NCBI RefSeq assembly: GCF_000445125.1
Contig: NZ_ATHL01000054.1
Location: 1 to 64,000 of the forward strand
Source: Novosphingobium lindaniclasticum LE124
GTDB lineage: Bacteria > Pseudomonadota > Alphaproteobacteria > Sphingomonadales > Sphingomonadaceae
DNA length: 64,000 bases
Direction: 5' to 3'
Numbering within the stretch: position 1 is the stretch's first letter; the number at the start of each line of letters is the position of its first letter. Under the pieces are notes generated by a model, which ran no database searches, was not told the DNA's origin, and was given only the letters and a program-made list of their open reading frames with translations. Positions 1 through 8,860 of the stretch are shown here, piece by piece. The position numbers were made by a program, and so were the translations under genes.

Positions 1-51
1 GCTGACCTCCTGCATGCCATGCAGGCGCTCTCCCAGCTGAGCTAAGGCCCC
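1..51 (-). tRNA. tRNA-Ala(GGC), 3' part outside window
   Basis: Read on the minus strand, the first 51 bases give the 5' acceptor strand GGGGCCU, a D arm with AGCUCAGCUGGGAGAGC, and an anticodon arm with stem CCUGC/GCAGG around loop AUGGCAU, so the anticodon is GGC (alanine). The variable loop and the start of the T arm follow, then the window ends; the T arm and 3' acceptor are not visible. The 5' end is at base 51. Confidence 0.93.
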
Positions 52-264
52 GATCATTTCAGCGGACCGATCCCGGGAGGTTCGGTCCGTTTCCCACACT
101 TCAGCCCGTCATTGATGACTTGCCTCCGCTTGGGAGGCCGCCCTCTAGATGGGCTTCCCCGGGCTGGCAAGTGGAAATTTCATGCACCTGTCATTTTCCG
201 ATGAAGCCGCGACGAGCGCCGTGCCCTCAACCCACACCCTCCCCTTCGCAAGCTGCCGAACGAG

Positions 265-298
265 AAAGGGCGCGGTCGCCGAAGCGCCGCGCCCTTTT
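265..298 (-). terminator. Rho-independent terminator after the FYDLN gene
   Basis: AAAGGGCGCGG at 265-275 pairs perfectly with CCGCGCCCTTT at 287-297 around an 11-nt spacer, with T runs on both sides. It lies 24 bp past the stop of the minus-strand FYDLN gene, whose transcript it would end. The T run also exists on the plus strand, so it could work in both directions. Confidence 0.75.
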
Positions 299-321
299 CC
301 GAACGCCGAAGAGTCCGCGCT

Positions 322-642
322 TTACTCGTCGCGATCGCCGTCGTCGTCACCGCCGCCGATGCCGAGATCGTCGTCGCCGCCGAGGTCGACATCGTTGTCC
401 GGCGAATCGCCGTCGTCATCGATGTCCAGATCGTCTTCAGCGAGATCCGAATCCTCGTCCTCGACAACTTCTTTCTTCTGGATTTCCTCATAGGGAATCG
501 GCTGCTTGGACTTCAGCACCGGCTCCGGGTGCCACGAATGGCCGCACTCGATGCAGGTGACCGGGTCGTCCTTGCCCAGGTCGTAGAAGCGGGTGCCGCA
601 TTTCGGGCAGCCGTGCTTGGCGCCCCACTCAGGCTTTGCCAT
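322..642 (-). CDS. FYDLN-acid zinc-ribbon protein (TIGR02300 family)
   Basis: A 106-residue protein. The N-terminus holds two Cys pairs (C12/C15 and C30/C33) around the diagnostic FYDLGK sequence, forming a small zinc ribbon. The C-terminal half is almost pure Asp/Glu/Gly (about residues 60-106), which makes the protein strongly acidic. This two-part design is typical of TIGR02300, an alphaproteobacterial family of unknown function. The start is supported by a GAGGA ribosome site 6 nt upstream. The leader contains a perfect 7-bp hairpin (GCCCGTA/TACGGGC, 663-679), and a TTGACA -35-like hexamer lies at 771-776. The gene is divergent from aroA. No function can be assigned beyond likely zinc binding. 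Confidence 0.9.
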   Translation of the reverse strand: MAKPEWGAKHGCPKCGTRFYDLGKDDPVTCIECGHSWHPEPVLKSKQPIPYEEIQKKEVVEDEDSDLAEDDLDIDDDGDSPDNDVDLGGDDDLGIGGGDDDGDRDE

Positions 643-820
643 GAAATGTCCTCATACTGCGCGCCCGTAGAGTACGGGCGAGAATTCCGTGTCTTGATGG
701 GAGGGCCGGCGCGCAAAATCAAGCGTCCCGGCTGCATCAGGGCGCGCGCCTTGCCATAGGCCGCCCCCGCTGTCAAAAGCCCCGCGATTTTGCGCCCCTC
801 CAGTATCGAGAGAAGCACCC

Positions 821-2167
821 GTGAGCCACGACACCGCCACCCCCATGCGCCCCCGCCGTTTCCTGCCCGCCGGGCCGCTCACGGGCAGGATCCGCGTGCC
901 GGGCGACAAGTCGATCAGCCACCGCTCGATCATGCTGGGCGCGCTGGCGGTGGGCGAGACCCGCGTGACCGGCCTGCTGGAAGGCGAGGACGTGCTGTCT
1001 ACCGCCGCCGCCATGCGGGCAATGGGCGCGACGGTCGAGCGTGTCGGAGAGGGCGAGTGGCGGGTGCACGGCGTGGGCGTCGGCGCCCTGCTCCAGCCCG
1101 GAGGCCCGCTGGACATGGGCAATTCCGGCACCTCCACCCGCCTGCTCATGGGCCTCGTCGCCAGTCATCCGATCCAGGTCAGCTTCACCGGCGACGCTTC
1201 ACTCTCGAAACGCCCGATGGGCCGGGTGATCGATCCGCTGTCGGAGATGGGGGCGAGCTTCGAGGCCAGTGAAGGTGGCCGTCTTCCGCTGATCGTGCGC
1301 GGTGCGTCGCCCGCCGTACCGATCACCTACCGCCTGCCGGTCGCCTCCGCGCAAGTGAAGAGCGCCATCCTGCTCGCCGCCCTAAACACGCCCGGCGAGA
1401 CCACCGTGATCGAGCCGGTGCCGACGCGCGACCATTCGGAACGCATGCTCAAGGGCTTCGGCGCCGACCTCACCGTCAACGTGGAAGCCGACGGCACCCG
1501 CGTCATTACGATCAAGGGAGAGGCCGAACTCAAGCCCCAGGTGATCGACGTGCCGGGCGACCCCTCCTCGGCCGCCTTCTTCATCGTCGCAGCACTCCTG
1601 GTGCCGGGCAGCGAGGTCGTGATCGAGAACGTCGGCCTCAACCCCACCCGCGCCGGTTTGGTCGAAGTGCTGCGCCAGATGGGCGGCCGGATCGACTTCC
1701 TTGACGAACGCGAAGTCGGCGGTGAGCCGGTGGCGGATCTCAGGGTCAAGCACTCGCGCCTCAAGGGCGTCGCAGTCGACCCGGCCATCGCGCCGGCCAT
1801 GATCGACGAATTCCCCGTGCTCTTCGTCGCCGCCGCGCTGGCCGAAGGCGTCACCGTCGCCAGCGGTCTCGACGAGCTGCGCGTGAAGGAATCGGACCGC
1901 CTCACCGCCATGGCCGTCGCTCTCACGCTCGCTGGAGCGCAAATCGAGGAGCGCGAGGACGGCCTCGTCATCACCGGCACCGGCGGCGCGCCGCTGCCCG
2001 GCATGGCCGAGGGTGCACGGGTCACCACCCATCTCGACCACCGCATCGCCATGTCGATGGCGGTTGCCGGTCTGGCCAGCAGTAGCGGCGTGGGAGTGGA
2101 CGACATCCGGCCGATCGCCACCAGCTTTCCGAACTTCGAAGACCTGCTGGCCAGCCTCGCGGGATAA
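821..2167 (+). CDS. aroA: 3-phosphoshikimate 1-carboxyvinyltransferase (EPSP synthase)
   Basis: Sixth step of the shikimate pathway: transfers enolpyruvate from PEP to shikimate 3-phosphate in the cytoplasm. At 448 residues it has the normal length. Family motifs visible include the GDKSISHR segment near the N-terminus (substrate-binding Lys/Ser/Arg), GNSGTSTRL, and late RVKESDRL and LDHRIAMS. The start is GTG, preceded by GAGAGAAG. It is followed at 114 bp by cmk and then rpsA, the common alphaproteobacterial order aroA-cmk-rpsA, which suggests co-transcription. The [14 protein letters not shown] active-site loop suggests class II EPSP synthase, but this is a weak inference. Confidence 0.96.
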   Translation: MSHDTATPMRPRRFLPAGPLTGRIRVPGDKSISHRSIMLGALAVGETRVTGLLEGEDVLSTAAAMRAMGATVERVGEGEWRVHGVGVGALLQPGGPLDMGNSGTSTRLLMGLVASHPIQVSFTGDASLSKRPMGRVIDPLSEMGASFEASEGGRLPLIVRGASPAVPITYRLPVASAQVKSAILLAALNTPGETTVIEPVPTRDHSERMLKGFGADLTVNVEADGTRVITIKGEAELKPQVIDVPGDPSSAAFFIVAALLVPGSEVVIENVGLNPTRAGLVEVLRQMGGRIDFLDEREVGGEPVADLRVKHSRLKGVAVDPAIAPAMIDEFPVLFVAAALAEGVTVASGLDELRVKESDRLTAMAVALTLAGAQIEEREDGLVITGTGGAPLPGMAEGARVTTHLDHRIAMSMAVAGLASSSGVGVDDIRPIATSFPNFEDLLASLAG

Positions 2168-2281
2168 GGGTATCGTGCAAGCCAACACCGGACCGGGCAG
2201 CACGCGCCCCCATCCCATGCGGGGGCCGACATTGCCTTCCCCGACCTTGCACTGACCGCACTGAACAGCCATGAGCCTGCG

Positions 2282-2905
2282 ATGATCATCGCCGTAGACG
2301 GACCCACCGCTTCGGGCAAAGGCACCATAGCCAAGGCCCTCGCCCACCATTTCGGACTGCCTCACCTCGACACCGGCCTGCTCTACCGCGCGGTCGGCCG
2401 CCAGTGCTTCCTCGACGGCGGCGACCCGGACGACCCCGTGGATGCCCTTGCCGCCTGCGCGTTTCCCGAGGGCCTGCTGGAAGACCCCGAACTGCGCTCC
2501 GAGGCGAGTGGCGGCCTCGCCAGTCGCGTTTCGATCCACCCCACGGTTCGCAAGGCGCTCTACGAACGGCAGCGCACTTTCGCGACGCAGCCGGCCGGCG
2601 CGGTGCTGGACGGGCGCGACATCGGCACGGTGATTGCACCCGAGGCCCAGGCCAAGCTATTCGTCGTCGCTTCTGTCGAAGCGCGCGCCCAGCGTCGCTT
2701 CCTCGAAATGCACGCCCAGGGCCGGGACATCTCGCTGGAAGCCATCACCGCCGACCTCGCCGCGCGCGACGAACGCGACCGTGGCCGCAAGGACGCCCCC
2801 CTCGTGGCCGCCGCCGACGCGCTGGTAATCGACACCTCCGACCTCAAGCGCGAGGAAGCCATCGCCGCCGCCATCGCTGCCGTGGACGCCCTGCGGGTTA
2901 CCTGA
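2282..2905 (+). CDS. cmk: (d)CMP kinase
   Basis: Phosphorylates CMP and dCMP to the diphosphates using ATP. At 207 residues it is slightly shorter than the E. coli enzyme. A P-loop GPTASGKGT sits at residues 6-14, followed by the LDTGLLYR nucleotide-binding segment and LDGRDIGTVI, which is diagnostic for the family; a lid-type RDERDRGR segment lies near residue 160-170. ATG start. It lies between aroA and rpsA, a very widely conserved arrangement linking nucleotide supply with translation genes. An extra promoter for rpsA lies in the 284-bp gap that follows. Confidence 0.95.
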   Translation: MIIAVDGPTASGKGTIAKALAHHFGLPHLDTGLLYRAVGRQCFLDGGDPDDPVDALAACAFPEGLLEDPELRSEASGGLASRVSIHPTVRKALYERQRTFATQPAGAVLDGRDIGTVIAPEAQAKLFVVASVEARAQRRFLEMHAQGRDISLEAITADLAARDERDRGRKDAPLVAAADALVIDTSDLKREEAIAAAIAAVDALRVT

Positions 2906-2995
2906 CCCGCTGAACCAAAGCCGCCGGGTGACCGAACCGGCCCGGATCGACCGGCCGGATAATGCGACGGAACCGCGCCGAGCCCGCCTATTTCC

Positions 2996-3024
2996 TTGCA
3001 TTTCGCCCCTCATGCGCGTAGGGC
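2996..3024 (+). promoter_or_regulatory. Putative housekeeping promoter of rpsA
   Basis: TTGCAT (2996-3001), a 17-nt spacer and TAGGGC (3019-3024). The same layout recurs before purB, icd, tRNA-Val and the atp operon in this window, which strengthens the call. Transcription would begin near 3031 and leave a leader of about 160 nt before rpsA. Confidence 0.5.
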
Positions 3025-3030
3025 CCGCCG

Positions 3031-3189
3031 GTCTGAAGAACCGCAAGGTTCCAAGGCGCCGCGGACGGCATTCGGCCCCCGTGGCGGTTCGGCCCTTTTG
3101 GCCCGGGCCTCGCATGGTGCGAAGCGCGGAGGAAAGACCGGCGGATCAAACCGCCTGGCCGGAAAGAACTAAACAGGATCAAACCTTTA
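3031..3189 (+). promoter_or_regulatory. Structured rpsA leader, possible S1 autoregulation site
   Basis: The leader carries a hairpin (GGCGG/CCGCC around 3139-3155) and a 10-nt direct repeat, GGATCAAACC, at 3143-3152 (in the loop region) and 3176-3185 (just before the start codon). The only ribosome-site-like element is AGGA, 11 nt from the ATG. A weak ribosome site with upstream hairpins is the known arrangement for S1 autocontrol in E. coli; applying it here is inference. Confidence 0.35.
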
Positions 3190-4902
3190 ATGGCTACTTC
3201 TGCCAATCCGACCCGCGACGACTTCGCGAAGATGCTTGACGATCAGCTCGGCGGCGTCGCCGACGACGGCTTCGAAGGCCGCGTCGTCAAGGGTACCGTC
3301 ACTGCCATCGAAAACGACAAGGCCGTCATCGACGTGGGCCTGAAGAGCGAGGGCCGCGTTGCCCTGCGCGAATTCGCCCGCGGTGAAGGCGAGCACGGTC
3401 TCAAGGTCGGTGACGAAGTCGAAGTTTACGTCGACCGCGTCGAAAACGCCGACGGCGAAGCAATGCTGTCGCGCGACCGCGCACGCCGCGAAGCCGCATG
3501 GGACAAGCTCGAAAACGAATTCGGTGAAGGCAAGCGCGTCGAAGGCGTGATCTTCGGCCGCGTCAAGGGCGGCTTCACCGTCGACCTCGACGGCGCCGTT
3601 GCATTCCTCCCCGGCTCGCAGGTCGACATCCGCCCCGTGCGCGACGTCACCCCGCTGATGGACGTGCCGCAGCCCTTCCAGATCCTGAAGATGGACCGTC
3701 GCCGCGGCAATATCGTCGTGTCGCGCCGTGCCGTCCTCGAAGAAACGCGCGCCGAACAGCGCAGCGAGCTGATCGACAAGCTGAGCGAAGGCCAGGTCAT
3801 CGAGGGCGTCGTCAAGAACATCACCGACTACGGTGCGTTCGTTGACCTCGGCGGCATCGACGGCCTGCTCCATGTCACCGACATGAGCTACAAGCGCGTC
3901 AACCACCCGAGCGAAGTGATCGCCATCGGCGACACCGTGAAGGTCCAGATCATCCGCATCAACCAGGACACCCAGCGCATCAGCCTCGGCATGAAGCAGC
4001 TGGAAAGCGATCCGTGGGAAGGCGCAGCCGTCAAGTACCCGGTCGGCGCCAAGCTGTCGGGCACCGTCACGAACATCACCGAATACGGTGCCTTCGTGGA
4101 ACTGGAAGCCGGCATCGAGGGCCTCGTCCACGTTTCGGAAATGTCCTGGACCAAGAAGAACGTCCACCCCGGCAAGATCGTCTCGACCTCGCAGGAAGTC
4201 GAAGTGGTCGTTCTCGAAGTCGATTCGGACAAGCGCCGCATCTCGCTCGGCCTCAAGCAGGCTCAGCAGAACCCCTGGGAAGCGTTCGCCGAGAAGCACC
4301 CCGTCGGTTCGCAGGTTGAAGGCGAAGTCAAGAACGCCACCGAATTCGGCCTGTTCATCGGTCTCGACGGCGACGTCGACGGCATGGTTCACATGTCGGA
4401 CATCGCCTGGGGCATCTCGGGCGAAGACGCGCTGGCTCTGCACCGCAAGGGCGAGCAGGTTTCGGCCGTGGTTCTCGACGTCGATGTCGAGAAGGAACGC
4501 ATCAGCCTCGGCATGAAGCAGCTTGAGCGTGGCGCTCCGGCCGCTGGCGGCGTTGCCGCGACCGGCGGCAGCTCGCTGCGTCGCAACGAAGTCGTCACCG
4601 TCACCGTTCTCGAAGTTCGCGACGGCGGCCTGGAAGTCCAGGCTGGGGACGATGGCGCCACCGGCTTCATCAAGCGTTCGGACCTCGGTCGCGACCGCGA
4701 CGAGCAGCGCCCCGACCGCTTCCAGGTCGGCCAGAAGCTCGACGCCATGGTCACCGGCTTCGATCGTTCGAAGAAGCCGAACTTCTCGGTCAAGGCCCGC
4801 CAGCTGGCCGAAGAGAAGGAAGCCGTGGAGCAGTACGGTTCGTCGGATTCGGGCGCTTCGCTCGGCGACATCCTCGGCGAAGCCCTCAAGAACCGTTCGT
4901 AA
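3190..4902 (+). CDS. rpsA: 30S ribosomal protein S1
   Basis: RNA-binding protein that brings mRNA to the 30S subunit. The 570 residues contain six S1 (OB-fold) domains at roughly 28-95, 115-180, 200-268, 285-355, 372-440 and 465-535. Domains 3-5 show the canonical pattern (GxVxxxxxYGAFV..., then GLxHxSxMSW). Domains 1 and 2 are the degenerate ribosome-docking type. ATG start. The ribosome site is weak and the leader is structured (see 3031-3189). It ends 39 bp before a strong terminator. Codon use is strongly biased to C/G-ending codons, as expected for a highly expressed gene. Confidence 0.97.
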   Translation: MATSANPTRDDFAKMLDDQLGGVADDGFEGRVVKGTVTAIENDKAVIDVGLKSEGRVALREFARGEGEHGLKVGDEVEVYVDRVENADGEAMLSRDRARREAAWDKLENEFGEGKRVEGVIFGRVKGGFTVDLDGAVAFLPGSQVDIRPVRDVTPLMDVPQPFQILKMDRRRGNIVVSRRAVLEETRAEQRSELIDKLSEGQVIEGVVKNITDYGAFVDLGGIDGLLHVTDMSYKRVNHPSEVIAIGDTVKVQIIRINQDTQRISLGMKQLESDPWEGAAVKYPVGAKLSGTVTNITEYGAFVELEAGIEGLVHVSEMSWTKKNVHPGKIVSTSQEVEVVVLEVDSDKRRISLGLKQAQQNPWEAFAEKHPVGSQVEGEVKNATEFGLFIGLDGDVDGMVHMSDIAWGISGEDALALHRKGEQVSAVVLDVDVEKERISLGMKQLERGAPAAGGVAATGGSSLRRNEVVTVTVLEVRDGGLEVQAGDDGATGFIKRSDLGRDRDEQRPDRFQVGQKLDAMVTGFDRSKKPNFSVKARQLAEEKEAVEQYGSSDSGASLGDILGEALKNRS

Positions 4903-4941
4903 GAACGTTTCCAGGCTTCACCGCAAGGTGAACCGTCAAAG

Positions 4942-4977
4942 GCCCGTCCGGAGAAATCCGGGCGGGCTTTTGCTTTT
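4942..4977 (+). terminator. Rho-independent terminator of rpsA
   Basis: GCCCGTCCGGA (4942-4952), GAAA loop, TCCGGGCGGGC (4957-4967): an 11-bp stem with one G-T pair and a tetraloop, followed by TTTTGCTTTT. Confidence 0.92.
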
Positions 4978-5188
4978 CCGGGTTCCACGCGAAGGCGCGG
5001 ATGTGCCGATGCCGCCGTCTCACCATCGCCGCCCAAGCCGTAGTCTCGACTGGACCGGGGCCTTCCGCCAAGCCGCATCTCCGCGTGCGATCCTTCATGC
5101 TTCTACGCGGCTGCGCGCGAACCCCAAGCCCAGCGCCTCTTCCCCCAAAAGCACCAAGCGCCTACATCGCTCCGCAAGGAGAGGTCCC

Positions 5189-5947
5189 ATGCTCGAAGTC
5201 CACCAGTTCCCCTGCCTCAGCGACAATTACGGTTATCTGCTACACGACCCGGTGAGCGGCGAAACCGCCTGCATCGACACCCCGGACGCTGACGAATACT
5301 TGCGCCAGGCAGGGCACAAGGGCTGGCAGATCACCCAGATCTGGAACACCCATTGGCACCCCGACCATGCCGGCGGCAACGGTGCCATCAAGGGGGTGAC
5401 CGGCTGCAAGGTGACGGCTCCGACGGGCGATGCCGGCAAGATCGCCGGCGTGGATCGCACGGTGGATCAGGGCGATGTGGTCATGCTGGGAGACTGGCAG
5501 GCCCGGGTCATCGACGTCGGCGGGCACACGCTGGGGCACTGCGCCTACCACCTTCCCGAGGCGCGGATCGCTTTCGTCGGCGATTCGGTCTTCGCGCTCG
5601 GCTGCGGCCGCATGTTCGAGGGCCAGCCCGCACAATTCTGGGCGAGCTTGCAGCGCATCAAGGCGCTACCTGGCGATACCATGCTCTATTGCGCGCACGA
5701 ATATACGGCGGCCAATGCAAGATTCGCCGTCCACGCCGATCCGGACAATGCGGAACTCGCCGCCTATGCTGCGGATGTCGACCGCGCCGGCGCCGCCGGC
5801 CTGCCGACGGTGCCGACGAAACTCGGCCGCGAACTGCTGACCAACCCGTTCCTGCGCGCAGACGATCCCGCGCTTCAGGCCCGCTGGGGCGGCGGCGATG
5901 CCGTAGCGACATTCGCCGCGCTGCGCGAAGCCAAGAACAGTTTCTGA
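5189..5947 (+). CDS. gloB: Hydroxyacylglutathione hydrolase (glyoxalase II)
   Basis: Hydrolyses S-D-lactoylglutathione to D-lactate and glutathione, completing methylglyoxal detoxification. It has 252 residues, the usual length. The metallo-beta-lactamase metal motif THWHPDH is at residues 54-60, followed by a GHTLGHCAY histidine, VGDSVFALGCGRMFEG with the bridging Asp, and a CAHEYT histidine. The open frame continues upstream, but the ATG at 5189 is chosen because AAGGAGAGG precedes it and family similarity begins there. The 211 bp between the rpsA terminator and this gene show no other feature. It is convergent with purT across a repeat element. Confidence 0.94.
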   Translation: MLEVHQFPCLSDNYGYLLHDPVSGETACIDTPDADEYLRQAGHKGWQITQIWNTHWHPDHAGGNGAIKGVTGCKVTAPTGDAGKIAGVDRTVDQGDVVMLGDWQARVIDVGGHTLGHCAYHLPEARIAFVGDSVFALGCGRMFEGQPAQFWASLQRIKALPGDTMLYCAHEYTAANARFAVHADPDNAELAAYAADVDRAGAAGLPTVPTKLGRELLTNPFLRADDPALQARWGGGDAVATFAALREAKNSF

Positions 5948-5955
5948 AGTAGTTT

Positions 5956-6027
5956 GTCATCGCGCGACGCAGCGCAACCCACGGCGGCGTAAATCGCCCT
6001 GGATTGCTTCGCTTCGCTGGCAATGAC
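5956..6027. repeat. Imperfect palindromic intergenic repeat (GTCATTGC...GCAATGAC type)
   Basis: The 72-bp element lies between convergent gloB and purT. Its left end begins GTCAT (5956) and its right end is GGATTGCTTCGCTTCGC followed by GCAATGAC (ending 6027). The arms are related as an imperfect inverted repeat. The right arm matches a short repeat familiar from intergenic regions of many alphaproteobacteria. A fragment with the same CGTCATTGCG end occurs at about 27545-27555. Confidence 0.6.
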
Positions 6028-6041
6028 GGACTACGGCATCC

Positions 6042-7205
6042 TCAGTAGACGATGCGGACCTTGCCTGCCGCTTCCGCCGCCACCCGGCGCGCGGTGTCGG
6101 TGTCCTCCGCCAGCGCCAGGGCAACCCCCATGCGCCGGTAGGGCCGCGTCACCGGCTTGGCGAAGATGCGCAAGTCCACTTGCGCACCCGGCGTCGCCAG
6201 AGCCTCGGCCTGGCCTTCGTAAGCGAAGGAACCGCTCTCCCGGTCGGCGAGAATCACCGCCGAAGCGCTCGCCCCATGCAGCACCACTTCGGGAACGGGC
6301 AGCCCGAGGATCGCCCGCGCATGGAGATCGAACTCGGAGAGGTTCTGCGAAATCAGCGTGACCATCCCGGTATCGTGCGGACGCGGCGAGAGTTCGGAGA
6401 AGATCACCTCCTCGCCTTTCACGAAGAATTCGACGCCGAACAGGCCGTAGCCGCCGAGATCGTCGACGACCTTGCGCGCCATGTCCTGTGCGGCGGCAAT
6501 GGCGGCGGGAGCCATCGGCGTCGGCTGCCAGGACTCCTGATAGTCGCCGCGCTCCTGCCGATGACCGATCGGCGGACAGAAGGACACGCCCTCGCGGCTG
6601 CGGATCGTCAGCAAGGTGATCTCGTAGTCGAAGGCGACGAATTCCTCGACGATCACCCGCTTGCGATCGCCGCGCATGTTGGCGACGGCGTAGTCCCAGG
6701 CCTTCTCCAGATCGGTGGCATCGCGCACCGTGCTCTGGCCCTTGCCCGAGGAGGACATGACCGGCTTGATGACGCAGGGCAGGCCCGTGTGCTCGGCGCC
6801 CGCCAGCACTTCGTCGAGGCTTTCGGCATAGCGATAGCGCGAAGTGCGCAGGCCGAGTTCGACAGCGGCGACTTCGCGGATGGCGTCGCGGTTCATGGTC
6901 ATCTGCGTCGCGCGGGCCGAAGGAACGACGCAGAAACCTTCCGCCTCGACTTCGGCCAGCACTTCGGTGCGGATGGCTTCGACCTCGGGCACGATGAAGT
7001 CGGGCCGGTGCTTCTCGATGGCCGCGCGCAGGCGTTCGCCATCGAGCATCGAGAAGACCTCGAACCCGTCCGCCACCTGCATGGCCGGCGCCCCCTCGTA
7101 GGCATCGCAAGCGATCACCTGGCAGCCGAGTCGCTTGGCCGAAATCACGAATTCACGCCCCAATTCGCCCGAACCGAGCAACAGGATCTTCGCGGTGAAT
7201 GCCAT
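6042..7205 (-). CDS. purT: Formate-dependent phosphoribosylglycinamide formyltransferase
   Basis: Forms formyl-GAR from GAR, formate and ATP, the folate-independent route of the third purine step. The 387-residue protein is an ATP-grasp enzyme: an N-terminal GSGELGREF nucleotide-fold loop, a central KPVMSSSGKGQS glycine-rich ATP loop, and FGVEFFVKGEEVIFSELSPRPHDTG with metal-binding Glu and the ligase core. ATG start. It is convergent with gloB and lies 30 bp downstream of the mgtE start side on the same strand, so the two are separate units. Whether the folate-dependent PurN also exists cannot be seen here. Confidence 0.95.
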   Translation of the reverse strand: MAFTAKILLLGSGELGREFVISAKRLGCQVIACDAYEGAPAMQVADGFEVFSMLDGERLRAAIEKHRPDFIVPEVEAIRTEVLAEVEAEGFCVVPSARATQMTMNRDAIREVAAVELGLRTSRYRYAESLDEVLAGAEHTGLPCVIKPVMSSSGKGQSTVRDATDLEKAWDYAVANMRGDRKRVIVEEFVAFDYEITLLTIRSREGVSFCPPIGHRQERGDYQESWQPTPMAPAAIAAAQDMARKVVDDLGGYGLFGVEFFVKGEEVIFSELSPRPHDTGMVTLISQNLSEFDLHARAILGLPVPEVVLHGASASAVILADRESGSFAYEGQAEALATPGAQVDLRIFAKPVTRPYRRMGVALALAEDTDTARRVAAEAAGKVRIVY

Positions 7206-7235
7206 GGGGCGGTCCTTTCGTTTAATTGCGCGGCC

Positions 7236-8594
7236 CTAGAGCAACGTTCCGGAGAGAATGGCAAGGGCAATGGTGAAGTAGATCACCAGACCTGTGACAT
7301 CCACGAGCGTCGCGACGAACGGTGCCGAGGCGCTGGCCGGGTCGAAACCCAGCTTCTGGAGCAGGAACGGCAGCATCGAGCCAGCCAGCGAGCCAAAGGT
7401 CACGATCCCCACCAAACCCGCCGAAACGGTCGTGGCGATCAGCACCCAGTGGCTGCCGTAATCGTAGAGGCCCAGCGCCTGCCATGCGGTGATCCGGATG
7501 AACCCCACGGTGCCGAGCATCGCGCCCAGAACCATGCCTGCGGGCAGTTCGCGCAGTGCCACGCGCCACCAGTCCCGCAGGCGCACCTGCCCCATCGCCA
7601 GGGCCCGGATGATGAGCGATGTCGCCTGGCTGCCGCTGTTGCCGCCCGAACTCATGATAAGCGGGATGAATAGCGTCAGCACCACCGCGCGGGCGAGTTC
7701 GTCCTCGTAATGCTGCATGGCGCTGGCGGTCAGCATTTCCGAGAGGAACAGCACGCTGAGCCACCCTGCCCGTTTGCGGATCATTTCGAAGAAGCCGGTT
7801 TCGAGATAGGGCCGGCCCAGCGCCTCGACGCCGCCGAACTTCTGGACGTCCTCGGTGTGTTCGGCCACCAGTGCATCGAGCACGTCGTCGACGGTCACGA
7901 TGCCGAGCGGACGGCCTGCATCGTCTACCACCGGCAATGCCAGCAGGTCGTGACGGCGGATCAGGTCGGCCACTACCTCGCGATCGGTCGCGGGCGTCAC
8001 CGTGACGGGCGTGCGGTCGCGAGCGAGATCGATGGCCGGCGAATCGGGCGCGGCGGCGATCAGGCGGCGCAGCGAGATCGTCGCATCGAGACAGCCGCGT
8101 TCGTCGAGCAGGAACACCGAGTAGACGGTCTCGCGGCTGCGTTCGACGGTGCGAAGGAGGTCCAACACATCGGCGACACTGGCCGAGACCCGCGCGGCAA
8201 CGAACTCGGTGGTCATCATGCCGCCGGCGCTGTCCTCCGGCCAGGCCAGGAGACGGCGCAACGAGGTGCGCACCTCGGGGGAGAGAGCACCGAAGATCCG
8301 GCCGGCCACATCCTCATCCATTTCGGCAAGAACATCGGCAGCGCGATCCTCGGCCATCTGGGCGACCAGATGCACCGCGCGGGGCAGTGGCAGCAGCGCC
8401 AGCACTTCCGCTGCTGCCGTGAACTCGGGGCGGTCGAGCACGGCCACGGCGCGCACGTCCGCCATGCGGCCGAGCTTGGCGGCAGCCGCCTCGGGCGTCA
8501 GCGCCTGGAGCATCTCGACGATATCGGCAATGTAGAGCCCGCGCTTGCCGGGCCGGGCACCGGCGTTCACGCCGGCGAGCAGGTCGTTCACCAT
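7236..8594 (-). CDS. mgtE: Magnesium transporter MgtE
   Basis: Inner-membrane Mg2+ channel gated by cytoplasmic Mg2+. The 452 residues have the standard order: an alpha-helical MgtE_N domain (about 20-130), two CBS domains (about 135-260), a plug helix, and five membrane helices (about 290-450) with the conserved SSGGNSGSQA segment of the pore. The open frame extends further upstream, but the ATG at 8594 is preferred because AAAGG precedes it and the family begins there. A hairpin directly upstream of the ribosome site (8607-8629) and a roughly 200-nt untranslated region suggest post-transcriptional control. Confidence 0.93.
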   Translation of the reverse strand: MVNDLLAGVNAGARPGKRGLYIADIVEMLQALTPEAAAAKLGRMADVRAVAVLDRPEFTAAAEVLALLPLPRAVHLVAQMAEDRAADVLAEMDEDVAGRIFGALSPEVRTSLRRLLAWPEDSAGGMMTTEFVAARVSASVADVLDLLRTVERSRETVYSVFLLDERGCLDATISLRRLIAAAPDSPAIDLARDRTPVTVTPATDREVVADLIRRHDLLALPVVDDAGRPLGIVTVDDVLDALVAEHTEDVQKFGGVEALGRPYLETGFFEMIRKRAGWLSVLFLSEMLTASAMQHYEDELARAVVLTLFIPLIMSSGGNSGSQATSLIIRALAMGQVRLRDWWRVALRELPAGMVLGAMLGTVGFIRITAWQALGLYDYGSHWVLIATTVSAGLVGIVTFGSLAGSMLPFLLQKLGFDPASASAPFVATLVDVTGLVIYFTIALAILSGTLL

Positions 8595-8606
8595 CTTCAA
8601 ACCTTT

Positions 8607-8629
8607 CGTCCGCACGACCCGGGCGGACG
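8607..8629 (-). promoter_or_regulatory. Hairpin in the mgtE leader
   Basis: A perfect 7-bp inverted repeat (CGTCCGC at 8607-8613, GCGGACG at 8623-8629, 9-nt loop) sits about 12 nt upstream of the mgtE start and next to its AAAGG ribosome site. It could hide or expose that site. The rest of the 8595-8801 leader has further weak stems, but I recognise no known riboswitch class. Confidence 0.35.
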
Positions 8630-8801
8630 ATGGCCAGCGAGAACTAGCCAGCGCCCTTGGGGCGTGCGGTCCTACTGGAACTGTCGCTGGACATGTCCTC
8701 GCTTCCTGAAACACCGCAGCAACAAAGGCTGCGCGGGCGGCGCTGTGATCCCGAACGCGGCCAAGGTCAACATCCGATTGCAGCTGCCCCTTTCCGGCAC
8801 A

Positions 8802-8831
8802 CAAAAAAGCCCCCGTGCAGAGCACGGAGGC
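8802..8831 (-). terminator. Rho-independent terminator of the atp (F0) operon
   Basis: On the minus strand GCCTCCGTGC, a 3-nt loop and GCACGGGGGC form a 10-bp stem (one G-T pair) followed by a run of T residues (plus-strand A run 8803-8808). It starts 30 bp after the atpF stop codon. Confidence 0.9.
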
Positions 8832-8860
8832 CTTGTTGCTTCGCAGCCGATCCGAAAGGA

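Noticed and set aside
3187..4443. 418-codon open frame antisense to rpsA
   Set aside because: High-GC codon bias of rpsA creates an open antisense frame; the product is compositionally odd (His/Asp/Val-rich) and matches nothing known.
8595..8801. M-box (ykoK) Mg2+ riboswitch upstream of mgtE
   Set aside because: The characteristic conserved M-box stems could not be found; only local hairpins are present.
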